Below, piece after piece: positions 1-9,783 of a DNA stretch of 64,000 bases; position 1 is the stretch's first letter; every line of letters begins with the position of its first letter. The notes under the pieces are model-generated. The model was not told where the DNA came from. It did not search any database and saw only the letters and a list, made by a program, of their open reading frames with translations. Position numbers and translations under genes: made by a program. The stretch spans positions 1-64,000 of the forward strand of contig CAWBST010000008.1 in assembly GCA_963791495.1 (NCBI GenBank). The letters are read 5' to 3'. This stretch comes from JAMXLO01 sp963791495. Its GTDB lineage: Bacteria; Pseudomonadota; Alphaproteobacteria; Acetobacterales; Acetobacteraceae.

Positions 1-245
1 AAGCCTGCCGTCCAGCGGTTCTCAATGCGATTAAGTCGCGAGAATTCAGGTTAAAGAGTCGTGGCGAGTCCAAAATGCCACAGTTGGCATGAAACATGTG
101 CTGGCGTCGCAATAGGGGATTCGCAACCGCCGAGGAACGCGATTCCTGGCGGGCGTGCGCCTGCTCGATTCCGCTGCTCGGGTCATTGCGATCATGCCTG
201 GACGAGTTTCCGGAACAAGCGCCGTGGGATCAACACGGCCTAATC

Positions 246-1336
246 CTACTGCGTCACTCGTTCTGCTTGACGGCGTTCAGCGGTGGCCGTCCGCAACAGG
301 GGCACCGTGGCAGGACCAGCACCAGTGTGCGCGCGAGGCGGATACGCAGCGTGGCGATGGAATTCGGCATATGGCGTTGTGACCGCAGCGGCAGATCCTC
401 TGTGTCGGTAACCGGCGGGAACGGCAGATTGCGAGCGTCGCCGGGCGCGGGCAGGGCCTGAGGGGGGAATCGTCTCCTTCTCGGAGATCAGGAATCCGTA
501 AGCTGCGATGCAGAGAGTTGCGTGATGGTGAAAGCCGCGCCAGCCACGGCCTTCGTAGTGGCCGAGACCGACCTCTTGCTTGAGTTCGAGATAGTCGCGC
601 TCAATCCGCCAGCGCAGTTTCGCCTGATCGACCATGCTCTCGAGTGAGATGTCGGCCGGCAGCGTGGAGAACCAGTAGTGATCCGGTTCGGCCTCGCCCT
701 CTGGCCACTCGATCAGCAGCCACTCCTCCGCTGCTGGCTCGCTCCGCCTGGCGTCGTCATGTGCCGGGCGAACCCGCCATCGGGCGAACCGCGAGCTCAG
801 TGGCGTGTTGCTGCCGTCGCGCCACGTGATCTGTTGCCAGGCTTCGGCGGCGAGCTCCAGAGCCAGGGTCTTGGCCGAGACGGGGCGATGCGTCCCGTCG
901 CGGCGCAACGGTCGCCGGGTCGGCCGCGGCCTGATCTGGTCGCAGGCGGCAACGGTGCCTCGCCGGGCCGCCAGACCATCGTGGTGGGCAGGATGCCGGC
1001 CACGTAAGTGAGCTCGAGTTCGTTGATCCCAGCACGCAGTTTGCTGTCGTTGCCATAGGCCGGGTCCATCAGTGCCACGCCCGGCGGCACACCATCCGCC
1101 ACAGCCTGGCGCAACTGCTGCAAGGCGATCGCGGGCTTGGTCTGGAACGTAATGTCCGCAGGGACGCCGGCGTTCGCTCGACGCAGCGGATCGTCGACCC
1201 AGTCTTTCGGCAGGTACAGTCGATAGGCGACCGGCAGACTGCCTTGGTGAGTGGCCACCGACAGGCTTAGGGCCCGAGCCTGAACAAGCGAGTCGCAAGG
1301 AAAAACTCGAGGCGCGAGCAAAAACGCAACGATCAA
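246..1336 (-). pseudogene. IS701-type transposase, truncated and frameshifted
   Basis: Remnant of a DDE transposase of the IS701 type. Reading down the minus strand, LSVATHQGSLPVAYRLYLP (about 1275-1210) and ALMDPAYGNDSKL (about 1080-1040) lie in one frame. After a one-base frame change near 905-925 the next frame carries PVSAKTLALELAAEAW and the conserved block LRWRIERDYLELKQEVGLGH followed by GRGWRGFHHHATLC, the region around the catalytic glutamate. The N-terminal half with the first catalytic aspartate is missing, because homology stops near 1280, so the gene cannot be functional. No inverted repeats were found. The 245 bases to its left hold no gene I recognise. Family assignment is from motif recognition and is fairly sure. 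Confidence 0.75.
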
Positions 1337-1386
1337 ATCCGGAAAAGTCGAAGCGAATCATGTGATTTGACGTTTAGCCTGGCCGA

Positions 1387-2598
1387 ATGATTGACCAAGA
1401 TGCCATCCAGGCCCGCTTCGACGCACTCGAACCGTTCCTCAACGAGAGGGACCGACGCCTGTTCGCCGCGAGCGAAGCGCGCGCTGCTGGCCGTGGCGGA
1501 ATTGCTGGGGTTTCGCGGACCACCGGAATTGCGCGCAGCACCATTGGCCGCGGCCTGGCGGACCTCCGGTCCGGGGTCGTGCGGTGTAGTGAGCGGATTC
1601 GCCGGAAGGGCGGCGGACAGAAGCCCGCGACCGAGACCCAGCCTGGGATCCTGGAAGCTTTGAATGACCTGGTGGAACCGTCGATCCGCGGTGATCCAGA
1701 GGCTCCGTTGCGGTGGGTCAGCCTGAGCCAGCGCCATCTGTCCGCGGCGCTCGCGGCGCGGGGCTTCATCGCCGGCCAGAAATTGGTCGGTCGCCTGCTG
1801 AAGCGCCTCAACTTCAGCCTGCAAGCCAACTGCAAGACCCGCGAAGGTGCGAACCACCCTGATCGTAACGCTCAGTTCGAGCATATCAACGCTGAGGTGA
1901 AGGCATTCCAGGCTGCCGGACAGCCGGTGATCTCTGTCGACACGAAGAAGAAAGAGCTTGTCGGCGACTTCAGGAACGGCGGCCGTGAGTTGCGGCCCAA
2001 GGGGCAGCCGGAGCCGGTCCGGGTGCATGACTTCGCCATTCCCGGACTCGGCAAGGCCGTGCCGTACGGAATTTACGACGTTTCCGCCAATGCCGGATTC
2101 GTCAATGTCGGAATCAGCGCCGACACTGGAGAATTTTCCGTCGCGAGCATCCGACGCTGGTGGTACGAAATCGGCGCCCCGCGTTATCAGGATGCGAAGC
2201 GAATGCTGATCAACGCCGACTGTGGCGGCAGCAACGGCGCACGTCTGCGCCTGTGGAAACGCGAACTGCAAGTGCTGGCCGACGAACTCGGCATCGAGAT
2301 CACTGTCAGCCATGTCCCGCCCGGCACCAGCAAGTGGAACAAGATAGAGCACCGGCTGTTCTCGTTCATCACCCAGAACTGGCGCGGCAAGCCACTGGTC
2401 AGCTACCTGGTCATCGTCCAACTGATCGCCAGCACCACCACCGATACCGGGCTCACCGTCGCCTGTCGCCTCGATGAAAATGACTATGAAAAGGGCATCA
2501 AGGTCACCGACGCCGAGATGGCAACTCTCAATATCCAACCCGCCGCTTTCCACGGCGAATGGAACTATACCATCGCGCCGAGGCCGCCGGACGGATGA
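1387..2598 (+). CDS. ISAzo13-family transposase
   Basis: Transposase of about 403 residues that looks complete. It starts MIDQDAIQARFDAL and carries the features I associate with the ISAzo13 family: an N-terminal helix-turn-helix-like stretch with GVSRTTGIARSTIGRGLADL, a first catalytic aspartate in VISVDTKKKELVGDF, a second in NADCGGSNGARLR, and the glutamate in KWNKIEHRLFSFITQNWRGK. No frameshift or internal stop is present, unlike most mobile genes here, so it may be active. The element ends were not resolved: a short AGCCTG occurs just before the gene and in inverted orientation just after it, but longer terminal repeats are not evident. It abuts the truncated IS701 remnant. Confidence 0.88.
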   Translation: MIDQDAIQARFDALEPFLNERDRRLFAASEARAAGRGGIAGVSRTTGIARSTIGRGLADLRSGVVRCSERIRRKGGGQKPATETQPGILEALNDLVEPSIRGDPEAPLRWVSLSQRHLSAALAARGFIAGQKLVGRLLKRLNFSLQANCKTREGANHPDRNAQFEHINAEVKAFQAAGQPVISVDTKKKELVGDFRNGGRELRPKGQPEPVRVHDFAIPGLGKAVPYGIYDVSANAGFVNVGISADTGEFSVASIRRWWYEIGAPRYQDAKRMLINADCGGSNGARLRLWKRELQVLADELGIEITVSHVPPGTSKWNKIEHRLFSFITQNWRGKPLVSYLVIVQLIASTTTDTGLTVACRLDENDYEKGIKVTDAEMATLNIQPAAFHGEWNYTIAPRPPDG

Positions 2599-3169
2599 TG
2601 CGATTATTCAGGCTCGGGCACTTACGCCACCTGGCAATTGTCCTGCTAGCCCGGACTGGGCACGAGCCTGCCGTTCGCAGCCCCGGCGAATGACTGCCTT
2701 GTCGACAGTAATCCGGTGGCGTGCGATGAGGCGCGCGGCGCTGCAGCGGGGCTCGAACTGGCGAGCGGGGGCAGCAACCATATAGCTGCATCGGGCAGGG
2801 CGCTCGCTTCATCGGCCAACTCGACGCGCAACAACGTCGCAGTATCGTAATGAGGTTGCGACCAGTGGCATCGGTCGAAGCGCAGTCACGCGGCCAATGG
2901 TTTGTCGCTCGAGTGTGCGTGCCGTCGTTGCTGCCGGTCAGCCAAGATACAGAAGGCGTGCAATCGAGGCAACATGTGCGGCCCGGGCATGAGCCTCAAC
3001 CGTTGACCGATCTGTCGCACGGCGGGACAAGTTCAAGGCGATGGTCGATCATGCCGTGATCCGTGTCTCAGAGCGGCTGGATTTACGCCTAGCCAACATC
3101 GCGGGTAGCGGTTCGCGCCATGGTGAGATTCACCGAGGTGGCTGCCGGATTTTTGCTCAGTTTTCAATA
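2599..3169. other. 571-bp stretch without a recognisable gene
   Basis: Lies between the ISAzo13 transposase and the first 1,980-bp IS. Short open frames exist on both strands, the longest about 100 residues, but none has a family motif, a convincing ribosome-binding site or coding-like composition. The right edge ends in AATA, which recurs just after the IS (5150-5153) and is its presumed target duplication. Confidence 0.5.
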
Positions 3170-3191
3170 CTCGAGAGTGCCGAGTTCTCGG

Positions 3192-3575
3192 TTACTTTCT
3201 GGCGGCCCGTGACGTGCGCTCATAGTCGTCGAGCCACGGTTCGATGAGCCGGTCGAGTTCCTCGAGTTGGCGCTCGGAGTAGGCTTCCGGCGTACAGCTT
3301 TCCAGCCAACCCAGCACGTGAGTTTCGATCACATCGCACGCCACGTCCGGATGCCCAGCGTGGATGCGCTCCGCGGACTGCTCGATCGAAAGCCGTTTCC
3401 CGTCGGCCCAGACGATCTTGCGCTGCCTGGCGTCGACGCCGGCATGTTCCAGTGCGTCGAACACCAGATCGAGCGCCTCGATCGACTGTTGTCCCTCGGG
3501 TGCGTCCATCCATTCGAGAAAGCCGTTGATGACGGGGTTGTCCTCGAAGGCGGAATCCGCGCGCCGCTTGCCCAT
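3192..3575 (-). CDS. IS passenger protein, 127 aa, function unknown
   Basis: Small acidic, largely helical-looking protein starting MGKRRADSAFEDNPVINGFL. I do not recognise the family. Its amino-acid sequence is identical to that of copy 2 (9260-9643) and clearly related to copy 3 (13638-14021), where substitutions cluster at the N-terminus and around residues 70-95, while the central block DAPEGQQSIEALDLVFDALE is unchanged. An intact frame in three copies including a diverged one suggests selection on the protein. It is transcribed away from the transposase and ends about 20 bp from the left inverted repeat. No clear ribosome-binding site is seen before the ATG. Possible roles are transposition regulator or target-site factor, but this is speculation from position only. 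Confidence 0.75.
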   Translation of the reverse strand: MGKRRADSAFEDNPVINGFLEWMDAPEGQQSIEALDLVFDALEHAGVDARQRKIVWADGKRLSIEQSAERIHAGHPDVACDVIETHVLGWLESCTPEAYSERQLEELDRLIEPWLDDYERTSRAARK

Positions 3576-3716
3576 CGGATGAAGATAGCACCGCTGGTCA
3601 CCGTTGTCGCGAGGCTCACGATAAAGTCATCGTCGATCACAAGGGATTCAACGTCGCGACAGTGACTGCCGGGGTAACGGACATCGTCCGTCAGAACCAG
3701 CAACGAGTTCGGCCCG

Positions 3717-5117
3717 ATGTCACTGTGGATGCCCTGGTGGAACGCGATCTGGCGGCTGCGCCCGGCGTTCTCCCGCCTGCGCAGCTTCCTTTGGTTCGTC
3801 ACCGCCGTCGCAGGCTTCACCGTGCGCACCGAACTGCTCGGCGTGACCAGCCTCTTGCGCGGGCTGAAGCTCGAGGCACGCTTCTACAACAAGCTGGTCG
3901 ATCACTTTCACAGCCCCGCCGTGAAGCTCGACCGGCTCGCCGCGCTGTGGACCCGGACGGTGTTGCGGCTATTCCCGCAGCCGCTGCGCATCAACGGCCG
4001 GTGTATCGTGGTCGGCGACGGCATCAAGGTGCCAAAGCGCGGGCGCAAGATGCCGGCGGTCAAGCTCCTGCATCAGCAGTCAGAGTCAAACACCAAGCCC
4101 GAATACATCATGGGACACTCCCTCCAGGCAGTGAGCCTGCTCGTTCAGGCCGCCGCCAGCGTCTTCGCTGTGCCGCTCGCCATCCGCATCCACGAGGGGG
4201 TGGTGTGGTCCAATCGCGACCGCCGCACCTTGCTCGACAAGATGCTCGCCCTCCTCGGCATCGTCGCCATCGCAGAACCCTGCTACTTTGTCGCCGACGC
4301 CTACTATGCCGCCCGCAAGATCGTCACCGGTCTGCTCAAAGAGAACAACCACCTGGTCACGCGGGTGAAGTCCAACGCCGTCGCCTACGCCGCCCATCAG
4401 CAGCGCGGCCCGCGCAAGCGAGGCCGACCCAGGGTCTATGGCCGCAAGGTCAAGCTCAGCTCCCTGCTGCAAGATCCCAAGGGCTGCCAACAGGCCAAAA
4501 GTCCCGTCTACGGCGAGCGCCAGGTGGTCATCCAATATAAGGTCCGTGACCTGCTGTGGCGCCCGGCCGGCCGGCTCGTGCGCTTCGTGGCGGTGATCCA
4601 TCCCACCAGAGGCTCGTGCCTGCTGATGTGCACCGACACTTCCTTGGCGGCCATCGAGATCATTCGCCTCTACGGCCTGCGCTTCAAGATCGAACACACG
4701 TTCAAGCAGGCGGTGCGGCTGATCGGCGCGTTCAGCTACCACTTCTGGATGTCCGACATGAAGCCGACGCGCCGCCGCAGCGGCAACCAGCATCTCCATC
4801 GCGCGTCGCCCGGATACCGCGACGCCGTCAGACGCAAGCTGCACGCCTACCACGTCTTCATCCAGGCGGCTGTCGTCTGCCAGGGACTGCTTCAGTACCT
4901 GGCCGTCGCCTTCCCGCAGCGCGTCTGGGACGCTTTCGGCTCCTGGCTGCGCACCATCCGGCCCGGAATCCCGCCCTCAGAGCTGGTCGTGGCCAATGCC
5001 CTGCGCCAGAGCATGCCGGAATTTCTCGTGAATTCCGCCACAGCCAACATCTTCGCGAAATTCGTCATCGAACGACAGGACACCGATAAAATGGAGGCAT
5101 TCCGGCTCGCATCCTGA
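3717..5117 (+). CDS. DDE transposase of the 1,980-bp IS, copy 1
   Basis: Transposase of 466 residues. A DDE catalytic triad can be assigned: D101 in VVGDGIKVPK, D194 in CYFVADAYYAA and E326 in YGLRFKIEHTFK. The last block matches the Y-2-R-3-E signature of the IS4 superfamily. A basic patch GPRKRGRPRVYGRK lies around residues 231-244. The start MSLWMPWWN is chosen because it is shared by all three copies. Longer frames in copies 2 and 3 are not conserved, and in copy 1 the upstream frame is broken by an extra T near 3708. The gene is complete and probably functional. Compared with copy 2 the protein shows a Thr/Ala difference in the IHPxRGSCL segment. Confidence 0.88.
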   Translation: MSLWMPWWNAIWRLRPAFSRLRSFLWFVTAVAGFTVRTELLGVTSLLRGLKLEARFYNKLVDHFHSPAVKLDRLAALWTRTVLRLFPQPLRINGRCIVVGDGIKVPKRGRKMPAVKLLHQQSESNTKPEYIMGHSLQAVSLLVQAAASVFAVPLAIRIHEGVVWSNRDRRTLLDKMLALLGIVAIAEPCYFVADAYYAARKIVTGLLKENNHLVTRVKSNAVAYAAHQQRGPRKRGRPRVYGRKVKLSSLLQDPKGCQQAKSPVYGERQVVIQYKVRDLLWRPAGRLVRFVAVIHPTRGSCLLMCTDTSLAAIEIIRLYGLRFKIEHTFKQAVRLIGAFSYHFWMSDMKPTRRRSGNQHLHRASPGYRDAVRRKLHAYHVFIQAAVVCQGLLQYLAVAFPQRVWDAFGSWLRTIRPGIPPSELVVANALRQSMPEFLVNSATANIFAKFVIERQDTDKMEAFRLAS

Positions 5118-5158
5118 GCCGAAATTGGGCCGAACCCTGAACTCACGAGAATACGAAT

Positions 5159-5443
5159 GTGCGAGGCGCAATGGCGTTGGTCTGCGCGGCGGCTTATCCA
5201 AGTATACTTCCAGTGGGTCCCAAGCGGCGGTCATTCATCTGTTCAGCAGATCGCGCAACTCCCATAGCAATGCAGGCATGCCGCCGGCGGCGTGGAAATC
5301 CTCCATGTATCCCGCGCAACGTGGCATCGGAAATCAGCAGCCGCGGCGTTCTCGTCAACACGATTTCGCCGGGTAGCATTGTCACCGGTATTTTCGCCAG
5401 ACTGCCGGGCTGGACGGCGCAAAGGCGGATCGGGCCATTTTAA
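5159..5443 (+). pseudogene. Short-chain dehydrogenase fragment
   Basis: Only a short stretch is recognisable: VASEISSRGVLVNTISPGSI followed by VTGIFAR (about 5321-5402), which matches the region after the active-site Tyr-Lys of SDR enzymes where xxGVxVNxISPGxIxTxxF is typical. The Rossmann nucleotide-binding motif and the catalytic YxxxK are absent and flanking residues are unlike SDRs. It is a decayed fragment to the right of IS copy 1. Confidence in the family is moderate because the match is short. Confidence 0.5.
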
Positions 5444-5478
5444 GTCGGAGCGGTTGGACTGCTATTGGCGGTGCTACA

Positions 5479-5766
5479 CGGGAGAGAGACCACGATCTGG
5501 GCGGCGCGTATGTGTGGCTTGGTGCGCTGGACTTGCCTCAAGATGCGATCCTTTATTCTCTCAACTCGATGACAACGCGGGGCCCTTCGGCGCTGATGCT
5601 GCAACAGCGCTGGCGGGAGATGGGCGCACTGGAGGCGGCGGACGCCATGCTGCTGTTTGGTATCAGCACTGCCTACCTTGTTTTGCCAGGTGTATTGAAC
5701 TCGCCGTTCCCCGCGAATCTTGCACGGTGGGCCGTTCCACTAACGTGTAAGGGCATAATTGCCTAA
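5479..5766 (+). pseudogene. Ion-channel-like C-terminal fragment
   Basis: Open frame reading DLGGAYVWLGALDLPQDAIL, then YSLNSMTTRGPSALMLQQRW, then REMGALEAADAMLLFGISTA. The layout (pore-helix-like YSLNSMTT, then WR..GALEA..xMLLFGxSTA) resembles the last part of two-transmembrane ion-channel family proteins. The usual potassium selectivity filter TxGYGD is replaced by TRGPSA, so potassium selectivity is doubtful. The N-terminal membrane segment is not recognisable upstream, so this is treated as a remnant. An alternative GTG start at 5512 would give an 84-residue protein. Confidence 0.4.
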
Positions 5767-6050
5767 TACGGAAAGCGCCGCCCGGCCCCCTGCAGTGGCG
5801 CCGAGGTCGATGCGCTTCAATTACGGTCATACCTTTACGGCGAGATCCGGAAGTCTTGAATTTCGGTTCGTGGCTTCTGCCGCCGAAGGTCCACTTCCAC
5901 TCATCGCAGACATTCAGCCGTCACCCCCGCGAGGGCGGTGAGATCCAAGGCGTTCCAACTCTGCGAGGACAACGCTGAGCCTCGTTTCCGCCAGGGTGAC
6001 GCTTTGGCGACTGTGTTGCCGGGACGGGGCAATGTCACGCGCGCCAGGTG

Positions 6051-7801
6051 TTACGCCACCCGATCGCCCCGCTTGATCTCCACCGTGCGGTTGTCGACCG
6101 CTGGCAGCATCTGCGCGGGGTCGCGGGTGACGACGACGTCGATCACCGTCGGGCGGTCGCGTTCTTCCATGCCCTGCCGAAGTGCCGGCGACAACGCCTC
6201 GGGGTCTTCGACGCGAATGCCGCCGCAGCCCATCGTGCGGGCGATCGCCGCGTAGTCCATCTCGTTGAGGTCGGCCGACTGGTAGCGCCCGCCCATCATC
6301 GCGTGCTGCAACGCCTTGACGTAGCCGGAGGCGGCGTTGTTGACGACGATCACCGTGAGACCGCACCCGGTGCGGCGCGCGGTCTCGAGTTCGCCGAGCG
6401 TCATGTTGAACCCGCCATCGCCGCTGATCGCGACGACCGGCCGGTCGGGCGCGGCGAGCGCAGCGCCCATGCCGCCCGGCAGCCCATAGCCGATCGAGGC
6501 GAAGCCGCGATCCGGAATGAAATGCCGTCCCGCGACTCTTGGTGTCGTAGAGCAGCCCGGTCCAATGCCCGGCGAACCCGCCATCGGCGACGAGGATCGC
6601 GTCCGCCGGCAGGGTCTTGTTCAGTTCGCGGCAGAGGCGCGCCATATGCACCGGCCGGTCGCGCGAATTGAGCCGCGGCGCGGCATCGTCCTCCCAGGCC
6701 TTCATCCGCGGCGCGACCTCGGCGACATAGTCGGCCCGCGCCGCGCGAGCAGCCGCGCCGCTATCCGACAGCGCATCGGCAAAGTCTTCGAGCCCGGCGC
6801 GCGCATCGCCCCAGAGCGCGATCTCGGCGGGGATACAGCGGCCGATCTCTTCGGCGACGATGTCGAGATGGATCACCGGGATGTGGGCCGGCGGCAGCGC
6901 GAAGCGCTTGGTCGCGATCTCGCCCAGCTTGCAGCCGACCACGATCAGGCAGTCCGACGCCTCGATCAGGTCGTTGGCGATGCGCGAATAGCGGCCGAAC
7001 AGGCCGACCGACAGCGGGTTCGTGCAGGCGATGCCGCCCTTGCCGCTCATCGTGTGCGCGACCGGGATCGATTGCGCTTCGGCGAAGCGGGTCAGCGCGC
7101 TCCAGGCTTCGGACAGGTGGATGCCGCCGCCGGTCAGCAGCAGCGGCCGTTTGGCTTTGGCGATCAGCTTCGCGGCGCGCTCGATGTCGGCACGGTCGGG
7201 GCGGATGCGCCGGGCCGGCGCCTTCAGCGTCGCTTCATCGATGACGAAATCCTCGGGCGCGAAATCGTGGGTGCCGTGGGCAACGTCCTCGGGCACGTCG
7301 AGCAGCACCGGCCCCGGCCGCCCCGAGGTCGCCACGGCAAACGCGCGCCGCACCAGTTCGGGGATGCGGCTGGTCATCTCGACGCGGATCAGCTCCTTGA
7401 CCGCGGGCTTGAGGATTTCGACCTGGCGGCATTCCTGGGTCATGTTCTTCCAGGAATGCGCGCGGTTGGTGTCGCCGGCTGATCGCGACGATCGGGATGC
7501 CGCCATTCAGCGACTCGACGAGCCCGGTGACGAGGTTGGTGGCGCCCGGGCCGAGCGTGCCGTCGCAGATGCCGGGGCGGTTGGTGACCCTCGCATAGGC
7601 GTCCGCGGCGAAGGCGCCGCAGCGCTCGTCGTTGATCAGGTGGTGGTTCAGGCCGACAAGGCCGACCGCGTCGTAGAACGGCAGCAGTTGGAACCCGCCC
7701 ATGCCGAACATCGGCCCGGCGCCCGACAGACGCAGCATCTCGGCGAGCGCGCGCCCGCCGGTCATCGTGCCCGACGGGCGATTGTGCAGTGTGGGGCTCA
7801 T
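6051..7801 (-). pseudogene. Thiamine-diphosphate-dependent enzyme (acetolactate-synthase-like), two frameshifts
   Basis: About 582 residues once two single-base insertions (near 7480 and 6540) are ignored. Domains in order: N-terminal pyrimidine-binding domain with the catalytic glutamate in LINDERCGAFAADAYAR, central domain with LLLTGGGIHLSEAWSALTRF, and C-terminal pyrophosphate domain with the GDGGFNMTLGELETA...NN motif. The substrate cannot be read from sequence; biosynthetic acetolactate synthase is unlikely because no small subunit is adjacent. The start ATG follows a strong ribosome-binding site, AAGGAGGA, that overlaps the stop codon of the upstream gene, so the two form an operon. Both lesions are one-base changes with perfect homology on either side, so they may be sequence errors rather than real inactivation. 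Confidence 0.8.
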
Positions 7802-7811
7802 GGTTTCCTCC

Positions 7812-8619
7812 TTATGCGGCGAGGGCGCGGCGCAGTTCGGCGACGAATTCGCGGGCGCTGATGCCTTCGCGAAGGCCGAGAGCGGCAGCGCGGGCGTTGA
7901 CCCGGCTGATGATGCCGTCCTCGTAGGTTGAGCGCGCGTCGCCGATGCGGGCGCTTGCCGCCGAGACTGTCGCGGCCGCGATGCCGCGTGCGTCGAGCGC
8001 CGGCAAGCGCGAGGTGCCGGCTGCGTCCTTGCCGATTCCAGCGTCGTTATAGAGGGCGCCGAGCACGTCGTATTTGAGCGCGGTCTCCGGCCTGTTGCCG
8101 AGCAGCCCGCCATGCGAGCCGGTGACGACGATCGAGTCCTTGTGCTCGGGCAGGACGAGTGAAGCGGAGTCGAGTGCCCAGACCGGTGGCGGTTCGGAGA
8201 TGAGCAGGAACGCCGCTTCCAGCGCTTCCGGCGGCGCGCGATGCGCCGGGCGCGCCTGTTGCAACGCGGCGGCCGCGTCGCGGCACGACTGGCCGGGGCT
8301 TACGCCAAGCGATGCGGCCAGCCCGTTCGCATGCGTGATGACGCCGCTCGCCAACATGTCGGCGCCATCGCCGATCCGCGCCGTGTCATGACCGACGGTC
8401 GCAGCCGCGATGCCGAATTCTTCCAGGTAATCGAGCCCGCCAATCCCGGCGCGGTCGCGGCCAATCGCCGGCGTCGTTGAAGATCGCCGCGGCGGCGTGG
8501 AGCTTCACCGCGAGATAGGCGGCATAGACCCCGCCGTGCGAGGCGTTGACGACCACCGCACCGGCGGCTTCGGGCCCCACGCGGGTGATGCTGTCGGCGA
8601 TGACGATCGGAGCGGGCAT
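7812..8619 (-). pseudogene. Two-domain repeat protein of unknown function, one frameshift
   Basis: Protein of about 268 residues starting MPAPIVIADSITRVGPEAAG, with one extra base near 8475 that breaks the frame. It is an internal duplication. Both halves contain an xSHGG loop (VVNASHGGVYAAY and VVTGSHGGLLGNR), then (F/Y)NDAGxGxDxAG, then GIAAATVxxxxARIGD, then GxIxxxNxxAAxLG. I do not recognise a characterised family. Conserved His, Asp and Gly clusters in each repeat suggest a metal- or phosphate-binding enzyme fold, but that is only inference. It is the first gene of an operon with the thiamine-diphosphate enzyme: its stop codon overlaps the ribosome-binding site of that gene. The frameshift may be a sequence error. 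Confidence 0.65.
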
Positions 8620-8774
8620 CGATGTGGCCTCGCGCGTGGCGACGATGGTATGGCATCATGCCGACACCGGTGGAGGGCGACAACGGGAACGTCCGTTGAC
8701 CGCGGGAGGGGTTTCTTTAGGTTGGCCGGACTGGCACGCCTGCTGGGCAGGGATTGCCGCTTGGAACCTCGACC

Positions 8775-8915
8775 ATGGATACCGGCCGCACCGACATTCT
8801 GAGCCGCCATCCGGTCCCTCGGCACCGCTTGACGGTGGACGAGTATCATCGGCTGGGCGAGGCCGGAATTCTGGGTGAGGACGACCGGGTCGAACTGCTT
8901 GAAGGGCAGCTGGCG
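8775..8915 (+). pseudogene. Uma2-family endonuclease, N-terminal fragment
   Basis: Starts MDTGRTDILSRHPVPRHRLT and continues through the typical Uma2 segment LGEDDRVELLEGQL, where the glutamates belong to the restriction-endonuclease-like fold. Homology stops abruptly after residue ~47 and the downstream sequence is unrelated, so the catalytic core is lost. Uma2 genes are usually about 180-200 codons. Confidence 0.6.
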
Positions 8916-9237
8916 GCCTATGTGTCGCATCGTTGTCTCAAACAATCGAAATGCGGGACGGTGTCGCATACGGCGAGAAGGCCGCGTCCCGGCGTCGTCT
9001 CATTCGAATGTCCCATACAACAATGTCTCTTCCAGTGAGATTGCTGTCGTCGCCTGCCCTCGATGCGATTCATGCCCAGCCCCGCGCCTTTGCGCAAGTC
9101 CTCTCACCGTCGTCTCACGCGAACAAATCGCGGGACCCGTCCCGCAGGGATAGAGGGCGGGAGATAAAAAGGTGGAGGTCGGGCACGCGGTGCAGCTCCC
9201 ATTTCGGCATGAGCAGAGATGGGAGTTTGTGAATATC
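8916..9237. other. 322-bp stretch without a recognisable gene
   Basis: Sequence between the Uma2 fragment and IS copy 2. Short overlapping frames carry no family motif. The last bases, GAATATC, include the AATAT that reappears after the IS at 11218-11222. Confidence 0.4.
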
Positions 9238-9259
9238 CTCGAGAGTGCCGAGTTCTCGG

Positions 9260-9643
9260 TTACTTTCTGGCGGCCCGTGACGTGCGCTCATAGTCGTCGA
9301 GCCACGGTTCGATGAGCCGGTCGAGTTCCTCGAGTTGGCGCTCGGAGTAGGCTTCCGGCGTACAGCTTTCCAGCCAACCCAGCACGTGAGTTTCGATCAC
9401 ATCGCACGCCACGTCCGGATGCCCAGCGTGGATGCGCTCCGCGGACTGCTCGATCGAAAGCCGTTTCCCGTCGGCCCAGACGATCTTGCGCTGCCTGGCG
9501 TCGACGCCGGCATGTTCCAGTGCGTCGAACACCAGATCGAGCGCCTCGATCGACTGTTGTCCCTCGGGTGCGTCCATCCATTCGAGAAAGCCGTTGATGA
9601 CGGGGTTGTCCTCGAAGGCGGAATCCGCGCGCCGCTTGCCCAT
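9260..9643 (-). CDS. IS passenger protein, 127 aa, copy 2
   Basis: Identical in amino-acid sequence to the passenger of copy 1. Ends about 20 bp inside the left inverted repeat and diverges from the transposase across 140 bp. Function unknown; see copy 1. Confidence 0.75.
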   Translation of the reverse strand: MGKRRADSAFEDNPVINGFLEWMDAPEGQQSIEALDLVFDALEHAGVDARQRKIVWADGKRLSIEQSAERIHAGHPDVACDVIETHVLGWLESCTPEAYSERQLEELDRLIEPWLDDYERTSRAARK

Positions 9644-9783
9644 CGGATGAAGATAGCACCGCTGGTCACCGTTGTCGCGAGGCTCACGATAAAGTCATCG
9701 TCGATCACAAGGGATTCAACGTCGCGACAGTGACTGCCGGGGTAACGGACATCGTCCGTCAGAACCAGCGACGAGTCGGCCCG

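Larger units (their letters stand above)
3170..5149. mobile_element. 1,980-bp IS with divergent passenger gene, copy 1
   Basis: Insertion element defined by comparing three copies in this window. The left end begins CTCGAGAGTGCCGAG and the right end reads, on the other strand, CTCGTGAGTTCAGGG, an imperfect terminal inverted repeat (11 of 15 positions match). The sequence AATA lies directly outside both ends (3166-3169 and 5150-5153), a plausible target duplication. Inside are a 127-codon gene on the minus strand near the left end and a DDE transposase on the plus strand, diverging from a 141-bp intergenic region. Copies 1 and 2 are nearly identical and have exactly the same length, so movement was recent. 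I could not match the element to a named IS family; the transposase resembles the IS4 superfamily. Confidence 0.85.

Noticed and set aside
765..800. Palindrome CGGGCGAACCCG in the IS701 remnant as another insert
   Set aside because: The encoded residues (SRFARWRVRPAH) are those normally expected at this site, so nothing was inserted.
4086..4853. 255-codon minus-strand frame inside IS copy 1, also open in the other copies
   Set aside because: Opposite the transposase catalytic core, and differs in length between copies, so it is not conserved as protein.
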